Shown: positions 38,480 through 47,662, counted from the first letter of the stretch. The stretch: DNA of 64,000 nucleotides from Variovorax sp. (GCA_017744935.1 JAGIAI010000006.1:1-64000), one strand, 5' to 3'. The notes: generated by a model from the letters alone, not told the origin. Translations and numbers: made by a program.

Positions 38480-40401
38480 CGACCACCTTCCGGAAGGCCC
38501 GCCTTTCGAAGGCCATCGATCAGTCTCGCGCGTTGCGCAAGAAAGTCGGGGTCCGTCGACGGGTAAGTCAGCACGACATAAGCGACGTTGCTCAAGGGCA
38601 CCATCTGGCGATGCTTGGCCATGTTGGCTTTCGCTGCGTCCGTGCGTCCGTGCAGGGCGTCGATCGCTGCGAGCATCAGGTAGGGTCTGCCGTTGTTCGG
38701 AGACTCGGCGGCCCAGTTGCGCAAGATCGCGTAGGCCTCGTCATCGTGTTCCTGTGCAAATGCGAGATCAGCCAGGGTCTGGCTGAACCACTGCTGGCGC
38801 CGCTGGTAGGGACGCAACTCGGTGACCTGGCCGATGTGCTCCGCGGCCTCCGCGTAGCGGCCTTGCCGCAGCAGCGCGCTCGCCAACCGGAGGTGAGCGT
38901 TCTGGTCTTCGGGGCTGGCTTCGAGCGCCCTGCGCCACACCCAGAACGCATCGTCGGGCTTCTGTCGCAGCATCAACATCTCGGCCCAGGCGACGAGGTT
39001 CTCTGTGTTGTCCGGCGCCAGGTCCAGGGCATGCTTGAGCGCCTTCTCTGTGAGGTCCAGTTCGGCGCGAGGCGCGTCACTATAGAAGTAGTAGAAATTC
39101 AACAGGTGTGCCACGCCGAGTGCAGTGGACGCCTTGACAGAGTTGGGGTCGGCGTTCGCGGCGAACTCGAAGCGATGCCGCGCGCTTTGGAGGTCTTCCT
39201 GACTGCCTCGGTCCACATCGCGCCATCCCAGCACGATTGCATCCACCGGATCTTTGTCGCGACCTGGAAGCCGGGCTCGCGCAGTTTCAATCTCGTAGTA
39301 GCGCGCCCTGAGCGCAGCCATGACAAGTCGTGCGTAGTTGGAGCGCGCCGCCTCGTCCTCGGTCTTGAAGTCGGTCTGAAACAACCGATAGACCTCGCCC
39401 GTTTCGATCTCCGTCAAGTAGGTTGCGACACGAGCCGCATCCCCGACCTGGGTGATTCGCCCGCCAAGTACGTACTTGACATGCTGTTCGGCACCGATGC
39501 GCTCGAACTCAGGTGCGGCCGGGTTCTGGTGCATCGTGGTGGCTCGCTCGATAACACGCATGCCGTTGTGCAGGAGCTGGCCACTGACGGCATCCGCCAA
39601 ATCGTCGCCGAGCGGCGATCCGCCACCATTGGTCCGCTTGTCGTTGAAGGCAAGGACCGCAATTGCGCGCCGCGCCTCGATTTCCTCATCGACATTGACC
39701 CTGGGAACCGGTTGCCATCGCCAAGCCGCGGCTGCCGCGAGGATCGCGGCGCCGACCAGTGCGCCCGTAGCCAGCCACGTTCTCCACCGGCGTAGCGGGA
39801 GAGCCCAGGCATGGCGACCGTCCGCGCCTGCGGGGCCGGTCGGCGGCACATTCGGAGGCTGGGCCGTCGGCACATTGCGCAGCGATAGTCGAAACGCCTT
39901 GACCGGCGTCGCAATGTTCTTGACGGATTGATTGCCGATATCTTCAAAGCCCAGGTGCGTGCGGTGGGATGCAGTTTCTTCCACGGCATGCGAGACGATG
40001 ACGCCACCCGGATCGGCCAGAGCCTGGAGCCGCGAGGCAATGTTGACCCCATCGCCATAGACGCTCCCATCCGCCTTCTCGACGACGTCGCCCAGATGGA
40101 TGCCGATGCGAAAGCGCAACCTGAGGTGTTCGGGCACCCGTTCGGAAAGGGCTGCGAGTTCCGCCTGTACCGCAGCTGCGGTGCGCACCGCGCCATTGGT
40201 CGTGTCGAACACTGCCAGGACGGAATCGCCGGAGGTATCGACAACGCGTCCGCCCTCCGCCTCAACCTGTGAACGAAAGACCTTTCGGGCCCGCTCCAGT
40301 GCATCCATCGTTCCCACATCGTCGATGGACATCAGACGTGAATAGCCAGCCGCATCCGCGGCCATGATGGCCAGGAGGCGATGCCGGAACTCTTTGGGCA
40401 T
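38476..40401 (-). CDS. class III adenylate/guanylate cyclase with TPR repeats
   Basis: A 641-residue protein. Residues 1-175 form a class III cyclase domain with metal Asp16 and Asp59 and transition-state Asn120 and Arg124. The position that usually holds the purine-selecting Lys reads DTSGD. A single membrane helix lies at about 212-232. A TolB/FlgO-like segment follows (IAVLAFNDKRTNGG, residues about 253-370) and then TPR repeats to the end. The cyclase is thus cytoplasmic and the TPR part periplasmic. It is upstream of, and overlaps, the exported hydrolase gene. Product nucleotide is uncertain. Confidence 0.88.
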   Translation of the reverse strand: MPKEFRHRLLAIMAADAAGYSRLMSIDDVGTMDALERARKVFRSQVEAEGGRVVDTSGDSVLAVFDTTNGAVRTAAAVQAELAALSERVPEHLRLRFRIGIHLGDVVEKADGSVYGDGVNIASRLQALADPGGVIVSHAVEETASHRTHLGFEDIGNQSVKNIATPVKAFRLSLRNVPTAQPPNVPPTGPAGADGRHAWALPLRRWRTWLATGALVGAAILAAAAAWRWQPVPRVNVDEEIEARRAIAVLAFNDKRTNGGGSPLGDDLADAVSGQLLHNGMRVIERATTMHQNPAAPEFERIGAEQHVKYVLGGRITQVGDAARVATYLTEIETGEVYRLFQTDFKTEDEAARSNYARLVMAALRARYYEIETARARLPGRDKDPVDAIVLGWRDVDRGSQEDLQSARHRFEFAANADPNSVKASTALGVAHLLNFYYFYSDAPRAELDLTEKALKHALDLAPDNTENLVAWAEMLMLRQKPDDAFWVWRRALEASPEDQNAHLRLASALLRQGRYAEAAEHIGQVTELRPYQRRQQWFSQTLADLAFAQEHDDEAYAILRNWAAESPNNGRPYLMLAAIDALHGRTDAAKANMAKHRQMVPLSNVAYVVLTYPSTDPDFLAQRARLIDGLRKAGLPEGGR

Positions 40402-40486
40402 GGCTGCGTGTCGCTGGCGACCTCCATCTCGACGCAGGCTCCATTGTCATGGGTTGACGCAGGCTTGGGTACCGCTCGATGCGTCA

Positions 40487-41719
40487 CTACTTCGGGGTGA
40501 GTCGATACAAGCCGCCCTCGTGCGCGTCCTCGAGCAGCCAAAGCGCGCCATCCGGCGCCTGCTCGACATCGCGGACGCGGAAGCCGACCGTCCAGTGCTC
40601 GGCGGGTGTCGCGGTCGAGCCGTGTACCTCGATCCTGTGCAGGGCACGACTCATGAGGCCGGTCGCGAACGCTGAGCCCTTCCACTGGGGAAACATTGCG
40701 CCGCCATAGAACATCAGGTTGCCGGGCGCGAGGACCGGCGTCCAGTAGATCACTGGCTTGGCGAGGTCGGGGCGCGTGTCGGGGCTTGCAATGGGCACGC
40801 CGTCGTAGTTCACCGCATAGGACACGAGCGGCCAACCGTAGTTCTTGCCCGGCTCGATCAGGTTGAGTTCGTCGCCGCCGCGCGGCCCATGCTCGAGCTC
40901 CCAAAGGCGGCCATCCGGCGCGAACGCGATGCCGTAGGGCGTGCGATGTCCCGCGGTCCATGTTTCGGACGGCGTCAGATTGGGCCCGTCAAAAACATAG
41001 GTGCTCACGACCGGCGCGGTCTTGGCAGCCTCCGTATCCCTTGGCGGATCGATCACCGGGACCGACCGTGCACCGGTCTTGCCCTCCATGGGGTTGCCCG
41101 GTGCCGGCTTGCCGTCCAGGGTCAACCGCAGGATCTTGCCGGCGGGTTGGTTCGGGTCCTGGGCGGGGGTGAAGCGCTGTCGATCGCCGACCGTGAGGAA
41201 AAGAAAGTTCTGGTCGGGCGAAAAGGCCACGGCAGCGCCGACCTGGCCCCCCTTGCCCTTGATCGGGTCGCGCCAGACGACCGTCAGGTCCTCCAGCGAG
41301 GCGGTGCCGGTGCCGGTGCCGATCTTGAGCGTCGCGCGGGCGAGCGCCAGACTCGAGGTGCCCGGGTCCTGCCCGGGCTCCGAATAGGTCAGGTAGATCG
41401 ACCCATCGCTCGAATAGGACGGGGACAGGTAGACGCCAAGCAGGCCGTTCTGATTCTGGTACAGCACCGGTGGTACGCCAGTGACTTCGACTTTCTGCCC
41501 GGATTGGGTCGCGAGGAAGAGCTTGCCGATCTTCTCGGTGATCAGCATGCGTCCGTCTGGCAGGAAAGCGATGCGCCACGGCAGATCGAACTGCGCGACC
41601 TTCGCGAGTTTGAACGGAGGCGATGGGGTGGGAGGCAGGGTTCCGGCGTTGATCTGTGCAACCACAGGCGTTGCACCGAGGAGCAACGAAGGAACAAGTC
41701 CGAACTTGGGGAGGCGCAT
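40487..41719 (-). CDS. PQQ-dependent aldose sugar dehydrogenase-like protein
   Basis: A 410-residue exported protein with a signal peptide ending VVAQI (residue about 22). It is a six-bladed propeller of the soluble glucose dehydrogenase/YliI (Asd) family: LPWRIAFLPDGRMLITE near residue 46, GLLGVYLSPSY near 92, and GHRTPYGIAFAPDGRLWELEHGPRGGDELN near 257. Such enzymes oxidise aldoses in the periplasm using PQQ. No PQQ synthesis genes are in the window. It is divergent from the hydrolase at 41860. Confidence 0.88.
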   Translation of the reverse strand: MRLPKFGLVPSLLLGATPVVAQINAGTLPPTPSPPFKLAKVAQFDLPWRIAFLPDGRMLITEKIGKLFLATQSGQKVEVTGVPPVLYQNQNGLLGVYLSPSYSSDGSIYLTYSEPGQDPGTSSLALARATLKIGTGTGTASLEDLTVVWRDPIKGKGGQVGAAVAFSPDQNFLFLTVGDRQRFTPAQDPNQPAGKILRLTLDGKPAPGNPMEGKTGARSVPVIDPPRDTEAAKTAPVVSTYVFDGPNLTPSETWTAGHRTPYGIAFAPDGRLWELEHGPRGGDELNLIEPGKNYGWPLVSYAVNYDGVPIASPDTRPDLAKPVIYWTPVLAPGNLMFYGGAMFPQWKGSAFATGLMSRALHRIEVHGSTATPAEHWTVGFRVRDVEQAPDGALWLLEDAHEGGLYRLTPK

Positions 41720-41859
41720 GCTTCGCTCGTCAGTGGCTAGTCCAAAGAGTATCCGCGAGAGAATGCACTCCTCATTGGCCTGAAGCGGACCTTGGACCGA
41801 ATACCGGCTGTCCGTCGCGATCTGCTGTAAGGGGCATTGATTCGCAAGGAGATCGTTCG

Positions 41860-42651
41860 ATGTTCAATGTCGTGAAGCCTTGGCTCGCGGCCCTTTTCAT
41901 GGCGCTGGCTTCGCAGGCCATGGCGCAGATCACGCAGAAGGTTGTCGATATTCCGACCCGCCCCGGCGTGACGCAGCGAATGCTCGTGTTGACACCGCCC
42001 ATGGCGAAAGGTGGCGTGGTCCTGTTTGCGGGCGGGCACGGCGGGCTGCAGATCTTTCCGAATGGCTCGCTCAAGTGGGGCGACGGGAATTTCCTCGTTC
42101 GCACACGGCAACTGTTCGCGGAACAGGGACTCATGGTTGCCGTCGTCGATGCCCCGTCCGACCGCCAGAGTCCGCCTTACCTCGGCGGCTTCCGCCAGAA
42201 GCCAGAGCATGTGGCAGACATCAAGGCGGTCATCGCGTGGATGCGCGAGGAGTCCAAGGCCAAGGTGTGGCTCGTGGGCACCAGTCGCGGCACGCAGTCC
42301 GTGGCCTACATTGCCACGGAGCTTCCCGGCCCGGAAGGACCGGACGGCATTGTGCTGACCTCGACCGTCCTCGTGGATGACAAGGGCCGGCCCGTCCCGG
42401 CCATGCCGCTCGGCAAAATCCGCATCCCCGTCCTCGTCGTGCATCACGTGCAAGATGGCTGCGCCCTCTGCGAGTTTGCGAAAGTGCCCACGCTGATGGC
42501 GAAACTCGACAACTCGCCCAGCAAGGAACTATTGACGTTCAACGGCGGAGAGAACAAAGGCGACCCGTGCGAGGCGATGGCCTATCACGGCTTCAATGGG
42601 CTTGATCGCGACGTTGTCCAGCAAATCGCTGGATGGATTCTTGCCAAGTAG
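41860..42651 (+). CDS. exported alpha/beta hydrolase
   Basis: A 263-residue protein with AAGGAG 8 bases before the ATG at 41860 and a Sec signal ending QAMAQ (residue about 21). It has a GGHGGLQ loop, a nucleophile elbow GTSRGT and paired Cys in DGCALCEF, possibly a disulphide. A distal His occurs in MAYHGFNG. The family is often annotated as dienelactone hydrolase-like. Stands alone between divergent and convergent neighbours. Confidence 0.78.
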   Translation: MFNVVKPWLAALFMALASQAMAQITQKVVDIPTRPGVTQRMLVLTPPMAKGGVVLFAGGHGGLQIFPNGSLKWGDGNFLVRTRQLFAEQGLMVAVVDAPSDRQSPPYLGGFRQKPEHVADIKAVIAWMREESKAKVWLVGTSRGTQSVAYIATELPGPEGPDGIVLTSTVLVDDKGRPVPAMPLGKIRIPVLVVHHVQDGCALCEFAKVPTLMAKLDNSPSKELLTFNGGENKGDPCEAMAYHGFNGLDRDVVQQIAGWILAK

Positions 42652-42703
42652 AGCTTTGGAACGCGGCCGCTTAGCTGGGTACGCGAAGGCCACGGACTTC
42701 GGC

Positions 42704-43936
42704 TCACGCCCGGCCGCGGACCATGTCGAGCAAACGGCCCACGATGCGCTCGCCATCGGCCCGCAGGCCGTTGTGGGCGTACTCGTTGGTCACCCAGGCC
42801 CGCAGCCCACGAACGCCACGGGCCGTCTCCTCGGCAAATGATCGCTCCACGTAGACATCGTCGACGTACACGGTCGCTGCCACTGGGACCTCATTGCGGG
42901 CGAGTCGGTCCGCGTCGTACAGGCGTGGCCATGGATGCTGGGCCAGAAGTTGCGCCACCTCGCGGTGCGCGCGCAGGCCCGAGTAGTCATCCCACATCCA
43001 GGGGAAGACGTGCTCTGCGCCGAGGAGGTCGCCGGTGATTGCCTCCTCGGGCGCGAGCCGGTGCGCCGACCAGCGGGTGGCACCCCCGTCGGCGTACGAG
43101 GACTCATGGAGCGTCGCGTAGATCGGATTGCGCTCCCAGGGTGACGCCATCTGCGCGTCGATCATGAATGCCGCCGAGCCGAAGGGCAGCTCGAGCAGGT
43201 GGTGCAGCCGTTCGAACCCGGCGCTGTCGCCGAGCCACATCCCGGCCTGCCGAAACCGACGCGATGTGAGGCGGTCGCCATTGGGCAAGCGGACGTCTTC
43301 CTCGTCGAGCCGGCGCAGGATCGCCCGCAAACGATCGAGGTCTCCTGGGTATCGGGCGTGATAGCGCTGATTCGCTTCGTACGCGCGCGCCCATGTCGCT
43401 GCATAGACCTCGTCGACCGGCCGATTCGTGATCGGCGCGAGGCCGCCGGTGATCAGTACCTCCCGCAGGCCCTCGGGAGCCAGCGACAGATAGGTGAGCG
43501 AGGTGAATCCCCCGAAGCTCTGACCAAGCAGGCTCCAGCGGACGATGCCGAGTTCGGCTCGGATCAGTTCGAGGTCGCGCACGATCGAGTCGGCGCGGAA
43601 ATGCGTGAGGTACTCGGCTTGGTCGGCGGGCGCTGCCCCCGGGACGACCGGCCCGACGGGCGTGGAGCGCCCTGTGCCTCGTTGGTCAAGCAGCAGGACC
43701 CGGAAGTCGGTAAGTGCACGCGCCATCCACCCTGAGGGCGGACTCGTCGGACGGGCGGCCTCGAATCCCGGGCCGCCCTGCAGGAACACGAGGTAGGGGC
43801 GATCAAGGCCGTCCGGGGCAGCAAGCTCGCGCGTGAACACGCTGATCGAGCCGCGCAGCGGGTCGCCGTGAACCAGGGGAACCGAGTGCTCGCGCTCGGT
43901 CAAAACTGCTCCGGGCATGCGGTAGGTCGTACTCAT
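42704..43936 (-). CDS. alpha/beta hydrolase of peptidase family S33 (proline iminopeptidase-like)
   Basis: A 410-residue cytoplasmic enzyme. The oxyanion motif QGGPGFE is near residue 53, LLLDQRGTGRS near 82 and the nucleophile elbow GQSFGG near 143; NEYAHNGLRADG near the end supplies the His. This is the full set for S33 aminopeptidases, which remove N-terminal Pro or hydrophobic residues. A second ATG at 43945 would add three residues (MRV) and has GGCAGG close to it; either could be used. No operon partner. Confidence 0.85.
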   Translation of the reverse strand: MSTTYRMPGAVLTEREHSVPLVHGDPLRGSISVFTRELAAPDGLDRPYLVFLQGGPGFEAARPTSPPSGWMARALTDFRVLLLDQRGTGRSTPVGPVVPGAAPADQAEYLTHFRADSIVRDLELIRAELGIVRWSLLGQSFGGFTSLTYLSLAPEGLREVLITGGLAPITNRPVDEVYAATWARAYEANQRYHARYPGDLDRLRAILRRLDEEDVRLPNGDRLTSRRFRQAGMWLGDSAGFERLHHLLELPFGSAAFMIDAQMASPWERNPIYATLHESSYADGGATRWSAHRLAPEEAITGDLLGAEHVFPWMWDDYSGLRAHREVAQLLAQHPWPRLYDADRLARNEVPVAATVYVDDVYVERSFAEETARGVRGLRAWVTNEYAHNGLRADGERIVGRLLDMVRGRA

Positions 43937-43980
43937 GACTCGCATTAGAACCTGCCACCGTGGAAACGGGCAGCCGCGTT

Positions 43981-44349
43981 CTAGTCGGCCATCAACCTCG
44001 CCAACTCGCCGCTCGCGATGAGCTTCTGCAGATCCTCGGCTCCGCCGATCAGCGTGCCTCGCACGAACACCATCGGCAGTGTTGGCCAGCCGGTCCACAT
44101 CTTGAGCGCGTTGCGCTCGCGCCATTTTGAGAGGTAGCTGCCGTAGGCGATGTACTGGTACGGCACCCCGGCTTCTTCGAGCAGGCGCTTGGCCTTCTTC
44201 GGAAATGGGTTGATTCCCATGCCGACCACCACGACCGCATGCGCCGCCACGGCGGTCTGCACCTCGTGAACGATGGCGGCATGGTGCCGGGCGATCTTGT
44301 CGCGGACAGCGGAATGAATTTGGGTTTCGGCCAGGACTGCTCGGGGCAT
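43981..44349 (-). CDS. glutaredoxin-like protein lacking the active-site cysteines
   Basis: A 122-residue protein whose C-terminal 85 residues follow the glutaredoxin fold, including the cis-Pro motif GWPTLPMVFVRG and GGAEDLQKL. The position of the CPYC active site reads MGINPFPKKA (residues 44-53), with no Cys, and the whole protein contains no Cys. It therefore cannot perform thiol-disulphide exchange itself and may have a structural, binding or regulatory role. It lies 44 bp upstream of the S33 peptidase gene on the same strand. Confidence 0.8.
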   Translation of the reverse strand: MPRAVLAETQIHSAVRDKIARHHAAIVHEVQTAVAAHAVVVVGMGINPFPKKAKRLLEEAGVPYQYIAYGSYLSKWRERNALKMWTGWPTLPMVFVRGTLIGGAEDLQKLIASGELARLMAD

Positions 44350-44479
44350 AGACAGTTTTTGTGGAATTGCCGGGCAGCTTACCGCTACTGTCGAACGTCA
44401 GTCTTTGGGGCGGCGTGCGACGCTCCCGGCCTGCTGCCCGAAGCGTGCGCTGCAGATTGCGCCCGGACGGTCGATATAC

Positions 44480-44495
44480 CGAATCGAGCGATTCG
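44480..44495. promoter_or_regulatory. inverted repeat upstream of lipoprotein gene
   Basis: CGAATCG and CGATTCG form a 7-bp dyad around AG, 46 bases before the lipoprotein start in the 192-bp divergent intergenic region. Possible operator; no regulator gene adjoins it. Confidence 0.3.
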
Positions 44496-44541
44496 TGAAC
44501 CTGCCCGTTGGGAGGCGGATCTTCCCCCGAAAAAAGAAACA

Positions 44542-45141
44542 ATGAAAAAATCGATCTGGTGCTTCGTTTGTGCAGCCACTCTCACAGGTTGTGCCGTTCC
44601 AACTCCCTACCAATCGCGAGACGTAGCGAACAGCGCGTTCGGCTATCAAAGCGCCAAACTGGAGGATGCGCTGCTTCGAGTCGAATTTCGTGGCAATGCG
44701 AAAACGTCATTGAGAGCCACCATGGCCTATACCCTCTTTCGGACTGCCGAGCTTGCCAACGAAGAAGGCAAACCCGCATTCCTGGTCATCGAGGGCGCCT
44801 TCAATCCGCAGATGCTCGACGGCGCGGACAACTTCTCTCGTTCCGATGACATCGACTTCAGACCCGAAGACTTCGCCGTGAGCCACCCCGGCCGCGGCGA
44901 TGGCGGTGCGGACATCGTGATCGGCCAGGAGCCCTTGCCGACGTTGCGAACCCGGGGTGCCGCCGGCGTGCCGATCACGATCTACGTACCCTCCGCGCCA
45001 GTGGCGTTGCCCCGGACCTCGCTGCTGGTTCGCCTGTTGCCGGTGGTCCCGGACGAAGCGAATGACCGCGTGTTCGTGACACAGCAGGTACTTGACCAGC
45101 TCGGCCCGCGCATCCGACCGGCGAAGACCGCAGGCGAATAG
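44542..45141 (+). CDS. outer-membrane-type lipoprotein of the CC0125/CC1285 family
   Basis: A 199-residue lipoprotein starting at 44542. The signal ends in the lipobox LTGC (Cys about residue 17), then AVPTPYQ and the family-like FGYQSAKLEDALLRVEFRGN with a following ATMAYTLFRTAELA helix. These proteins are widespread in Proteobacteria but uncharacterised. The gene is divergent from the glutaredoxin-like gene and convergent with the aldolase gene. The start lacks a strong ribosome site. Confidence 0.8.
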   Translation: MKKSIWCFVCAATLTGCAVPTPYQSRDVANSAFGYQSAKLEDALLRVEFRGNAKTSLRATMAYTLFRTAELANEEGKPAFLVIEGAFNPQMLDGADNFSRSDDIDFRPEDFAVSHPGRGDGGADIVIGQEPLPTLRTRGAAGVPITIYVPSAPVALPRTSLLVRLLPVVPDEANDRVFVTQQVLDQLGPRIRPAKTAGE

Positions 45142-45219
45142 TCGGGCACGGATCAGCACGGCCGCGGAGTGGGCCGCATTCTTCTTCTGATGCCGGACGG
45201 CTCAGGCCCGTTTGCGGGA

Positions 45220-46245
45220 TCAAGAGCCGTCGTTTTCCATGTCCGCGCTGTACGCACCCACGCTGGCCGCGCCATTCAGTCGTGCGCGCTTGAGCAGCGC
45301 TTCCTGGGCTTGCAGAACGTTGGCGGGCCGGCCCTGCCACGCCTGCAACGCAGGCTCCTGAAGCGCGCGTCCATAGGAGAAGCTCAGATGCCACGGCTGT
45401 GGGCCCCGTCGGTTCAGCGCATCCAGATTGGCCGTCGCCTCGACAGGCGACTGCCCACCGGACAGAAAGTTGATGCTCGGAACCGCCGCCGGAACCCCCC
45501 TGCGCAGCACGCGGATCGTCTCCGAAGCCACTTCATCAGATGTTGCCTGCAGCGCGTGCGCCTTGCCCGGCACCACCATACTGGGCTTGAGCAACATGTG
45601 CTCGAACGCCACCCGATGGCGAGCCAAGGCGCGGAAAACCTCGTGCAGCACAGCCTGAGTCACCTCCGCGCAGCGCGCCAGCGTGTGATCGCCGTCGATC
45701 AGCACCTCGGGCTCGACGATCGGCACCACGCCCTGCTCCTGCGAGACCGCGGCGTAGCGAGCAAGCGCCTCCGCATTGGCTTCGATTGCAGCGCGGCTTG
45801 GCAAGGTGTCGGAGACGTTGTAGACGGCGCGCCATTTCGCGAATCGCGCGCCTTGCTGCCTGTAGCCCTTGAAGCGTTCGGCGAGCCCATCGAGACCTTG
45901 CGTGATCTCGTCGCCGGGTGCCAACGCGAGCGGGATCTTTCCCGCATCGACCTTGATGCCGGGCACGATCCCTAATCGCGCTGCCAACTGCGGCAGCGGC
46001 TCGCCATCGTCCGCGCGTTGGTTCAGGGTCTCCTCGTACAGGATGACGCCACTGATGTACCGGCCAAGGTCGGGCGTAGCCAGCAACAGGCTGCGATAAG
46101 CGCGCCGGTTTTCCTCGGTCGACTCCACGCCGATCGTCTTGAATCGCCTGGCGATGGTCGACCCGCTTTCGTCGGCCGCCAGAATCCCCTTGCCTTTCTG
46201 AACGAGCGCATCGATGGTCGCTTGGAGTTCGTCGGGAGTGGCCAT
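45220..46245 (-). CDS. class I fructose-bisphosphate aldolase
   Basis: A 341-residue eukaryote-type aldolase cleaving fructose 1,6-bisphosphate into triose phosphates by a Schiff-base mechanism. Signatures are KGKGILAADESGSTIARRF near residue 18, VEPEVLIDGDHTL near 176, and the Schiff-base Lys in HMLLKPSMVVPG; GGQSPVEAT lies further on. The ATG at 46245 has GGAGG 6-7 bases upstream; the longer frame upstream is non-coding. Class I enzymes do not need zinc. Gene stands alone. Confidence 0.94.
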   Translation of the reverse strand: MATPDELQATIDALVQKGKGILAADESGSTIARRFKTIGVESTEENRRAYRSLLLATPDLGRYISGVILYEETLNQRADDGEPLPQLAARLGIVPGIKVDAGKIPLALAPGDEITQGLDGLAERFKGYRQQGARFAKWRAVYNVSDTLPSRAAIEANAEALARYAAVSQEQGVVPIVEPEVLIDGDHTLARCAEVTQAVLHEVFRALARHRVAFEHMLLKPSMVVPGKAHALQATSDEVASETIRVLRRGVPAAVPSINFLSGGQSPVEATANLDALNRRGPQPWHLSFSYGRALQEPALQAWQGRPANVLQAQEALLKRARLNGAASVGAYSADMENDGS

Positions 46246-46396
46246 GGCAATCCTCCGTGTGAGGCGCTCAGTCTCTCGCGGGAAGTGCTGCGACACAAGT
46301 CCCTGTTGCACGTGATGCGCTGCGACGCGGACGGGTCGGGACGCCGCGTTCGGGCAGCCATTCACCGCCCCTGCGCCACCTCGGGCAGACTCACCT

Positions 46397-46570
46397 TCAG
46401 CCCCCCAGATCGCGGACAGACTTCCAATTGTCCCAAGCGGTATCTTCATCGGAAGCCCGATGCGATTCGCGCTCCTCGAACGAAGCGGCCGCACGCTCGG
46501 CGCATGAGGCAGATGCAAGATCCACGAGTGCGCCGTCAGGACGCTGGTCAGTCAGGGCTTTGAGTTTCAT
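46397..46570 (-). CDS. possible small protein, 57 residues
   Basis: A short minus-strand frame with an ATG at 46570. The product is soluble and rich in Ala, Glu, Asp and Ser, with ALVDLASASCAERAAASFEE in the middle and DNWKSVRDLGG at the end. No clear ribosome site is seen and codon bias is moderate. It lies 151 bp upstream of the aldolase gene on the same strand. Could be a real small gene or chance. Confidence 0.3.
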   Translation of the reverse strand: MKLKALTDQRPDGALVDLASASCAERAAASFEERESHRASDEDTAWDNWKSVRDLGG

Positions 46571-46847
46571 GATGGTGATGAGCTGCAGATTAAAAAGAGA
46601 AAAGATTCACGTGGCCTGCCGAGTCGCATGCGAATGCGAAGCCGCGGCCTGAGTTGAACAGCGATGAGAACCTCAACTCGAACCGGGTAGATACAGGCAT
46701 TGCGCTCTCCGTATTGACGAAAGCCGATGTAGAAACTGTAGGCAAGTGCGCCCTGCGGGCCAAGACACTCACCGACAACGCGGCATTGATGGATGAGAAA
46801 CAATGAAGCCACCCGAGCGCGCTCGCCCGCGCATGCGCGCGTCCGGC

Positions 46848-46861
46848 TGACATATTTGTCA
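46848..46861. promoter_or_regulatory. TGACA-N4-TGTCA inverted repeat upstream of the regulator gene
   Basis: TGACA and TGTCA are separated by TATT. A matching repeat with a 5-base spacer lies just after the same regulator gene, before the diheme gene (47663-47677). The pair suggests a shared binding site for one factor controlling both genes. Confidence 0.45.
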
Positions 46862-46890
46862 ACCGAGGTCGCGAGTTCGACCTCGAATAC

Positions 46891-46951
46891 GTACTAGTAA
46901 GTTCTCATTTTCCCGCTTCGATCCCGCGGCACATGAAATGCTGACTAGTAC
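46891..46951. promoter_or_regulatory. paired GTACTAGT / ACTAGTAC sites before the regulator start
   Basis: GTACTAGT (46891-46898) and its inverse ACTAGTAC (46944-46951) have centres 53 bp apart, about five helical turns. The second ends 5 bases before the ATG at 46957. Such phased sites often serve autoregulation. Seen in sequence; function inferred. Confidence 0.4.
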
Positions 46952-46956
46952 GGCAA

Positions 46957-47637
46957 ATGAGAATCGCAACACTGATGTGGAATCGCGACGTGATGGCGTA
47001 CATCACGCGCGCACTGGCCGCTCAAGGCATAGAGGTCGCGCCATTCGATGACGCCGCCGCGTTCATCGAAGCACACGCCACGCAAGCCTTCGCGGCAATC
47101 CTGGTCGAGGACTCGGAGCCGCGCACTGCAGGTTGCATTGCGGATCTGCGCCCGCATCTGACGGCCCAGACCGCAATCATCGTGGTCGGCGCAGGCGGCG
47201 CAGCCAACATCTCGCGCGCCCTGCTGCTTGGCGCAGATGACTACGCGATCAGCTGCGAGCCCCTGTCGCACCATCTGGTCCAGCGCGCGATTGCGCGCAT
47301 CAGCGTCAAGCTGCGCGCGTCGCAATTGCCCGCACTGAAGATCGGCGCCTACACCCTCGATCTCGCGAATGGCGTGCTGCGTTCGCATCGCCGGCACGAA
47401 CGGCTGACGTCGCGCGAGTTGACCTTGACGCGCGTGCTCTTCGAACAGTGCAACCAGCTCGTCGCAACCGAAGAGCTATGCCAGGCGCTGTGCGGCCGCA
47501 TCGATGGCGCCGCCGAACGCGCGGTGAAGCAGCACGCGTACGAACTGCGCAGAAAACTTCAGCGCGTCGTGCCGTCGGAGGGCGAATCGCTGCGCATCGA
47601 GACGGTGTACGGCAAGGGTTATCGCCTGAGCTGGTAA
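46957..47637 (+). CDS. OmpR-type winged-helix regulator with a degenerate receiver domain
   Basis: A 226-residue protein. Residues 1-115 follow the receiver fold (LLLGADDYAI near 90) but lack the N-terminal acidic pair (sequence ATLMWNRD) and the conserved Lys-Pro (SCEPLS instead). Asp52 in LVEDSEP is the only possible phosphosite. Residues about 125-226 are a clear OmpR/PhoB DNA-binding domain (RLTSRELTLTRVLFE, RAVKQHAYELRRKL, TVYGKGYRL). No histidine kinase is adjacent. It probably works without classical phosphorylation and, by position, may control the diheme-glucanase genes 172 bp downstream. Confidence 0.88.
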   Translation: MRIATLMWNRDVMAYITRALAAQGIEVAPFDDAAAFIEAHATQAFAAILVEDSEPRTAGCIADLRPHLTAQTAIIVVGAGGAANISRALLLGADDYAISCEPLSHHLVQRAIARISVKLRASQLPALKIGAYTLDLANGVLRSHRRHERLTSRELTLTRVLFEQCNQLVATEELCQALCGRIDGAAERAVKQHAYELRRKLQRVVPSEGESLRIETVYGKGYRLSW

Positions 47638-47662
47638 CGACCTTCGTTTTTTGCCAGGCAAG

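Larger units (their letters stand above)
46246..46956. other. 711-bp intergenic region, AT-richer near its right end
   Basis: Between the aldolase and regulator genes. It holds a possible 57-codon frame (46397-46570, minus) and two regulatory-looking dyads at 46848-46861 and 46891-46951. Otherwise I see only scattered open frames without coding character. The last ~100 bases are visibly richer in A and T than the surroundings, as expected for a promoter. Confidence 0.6.
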
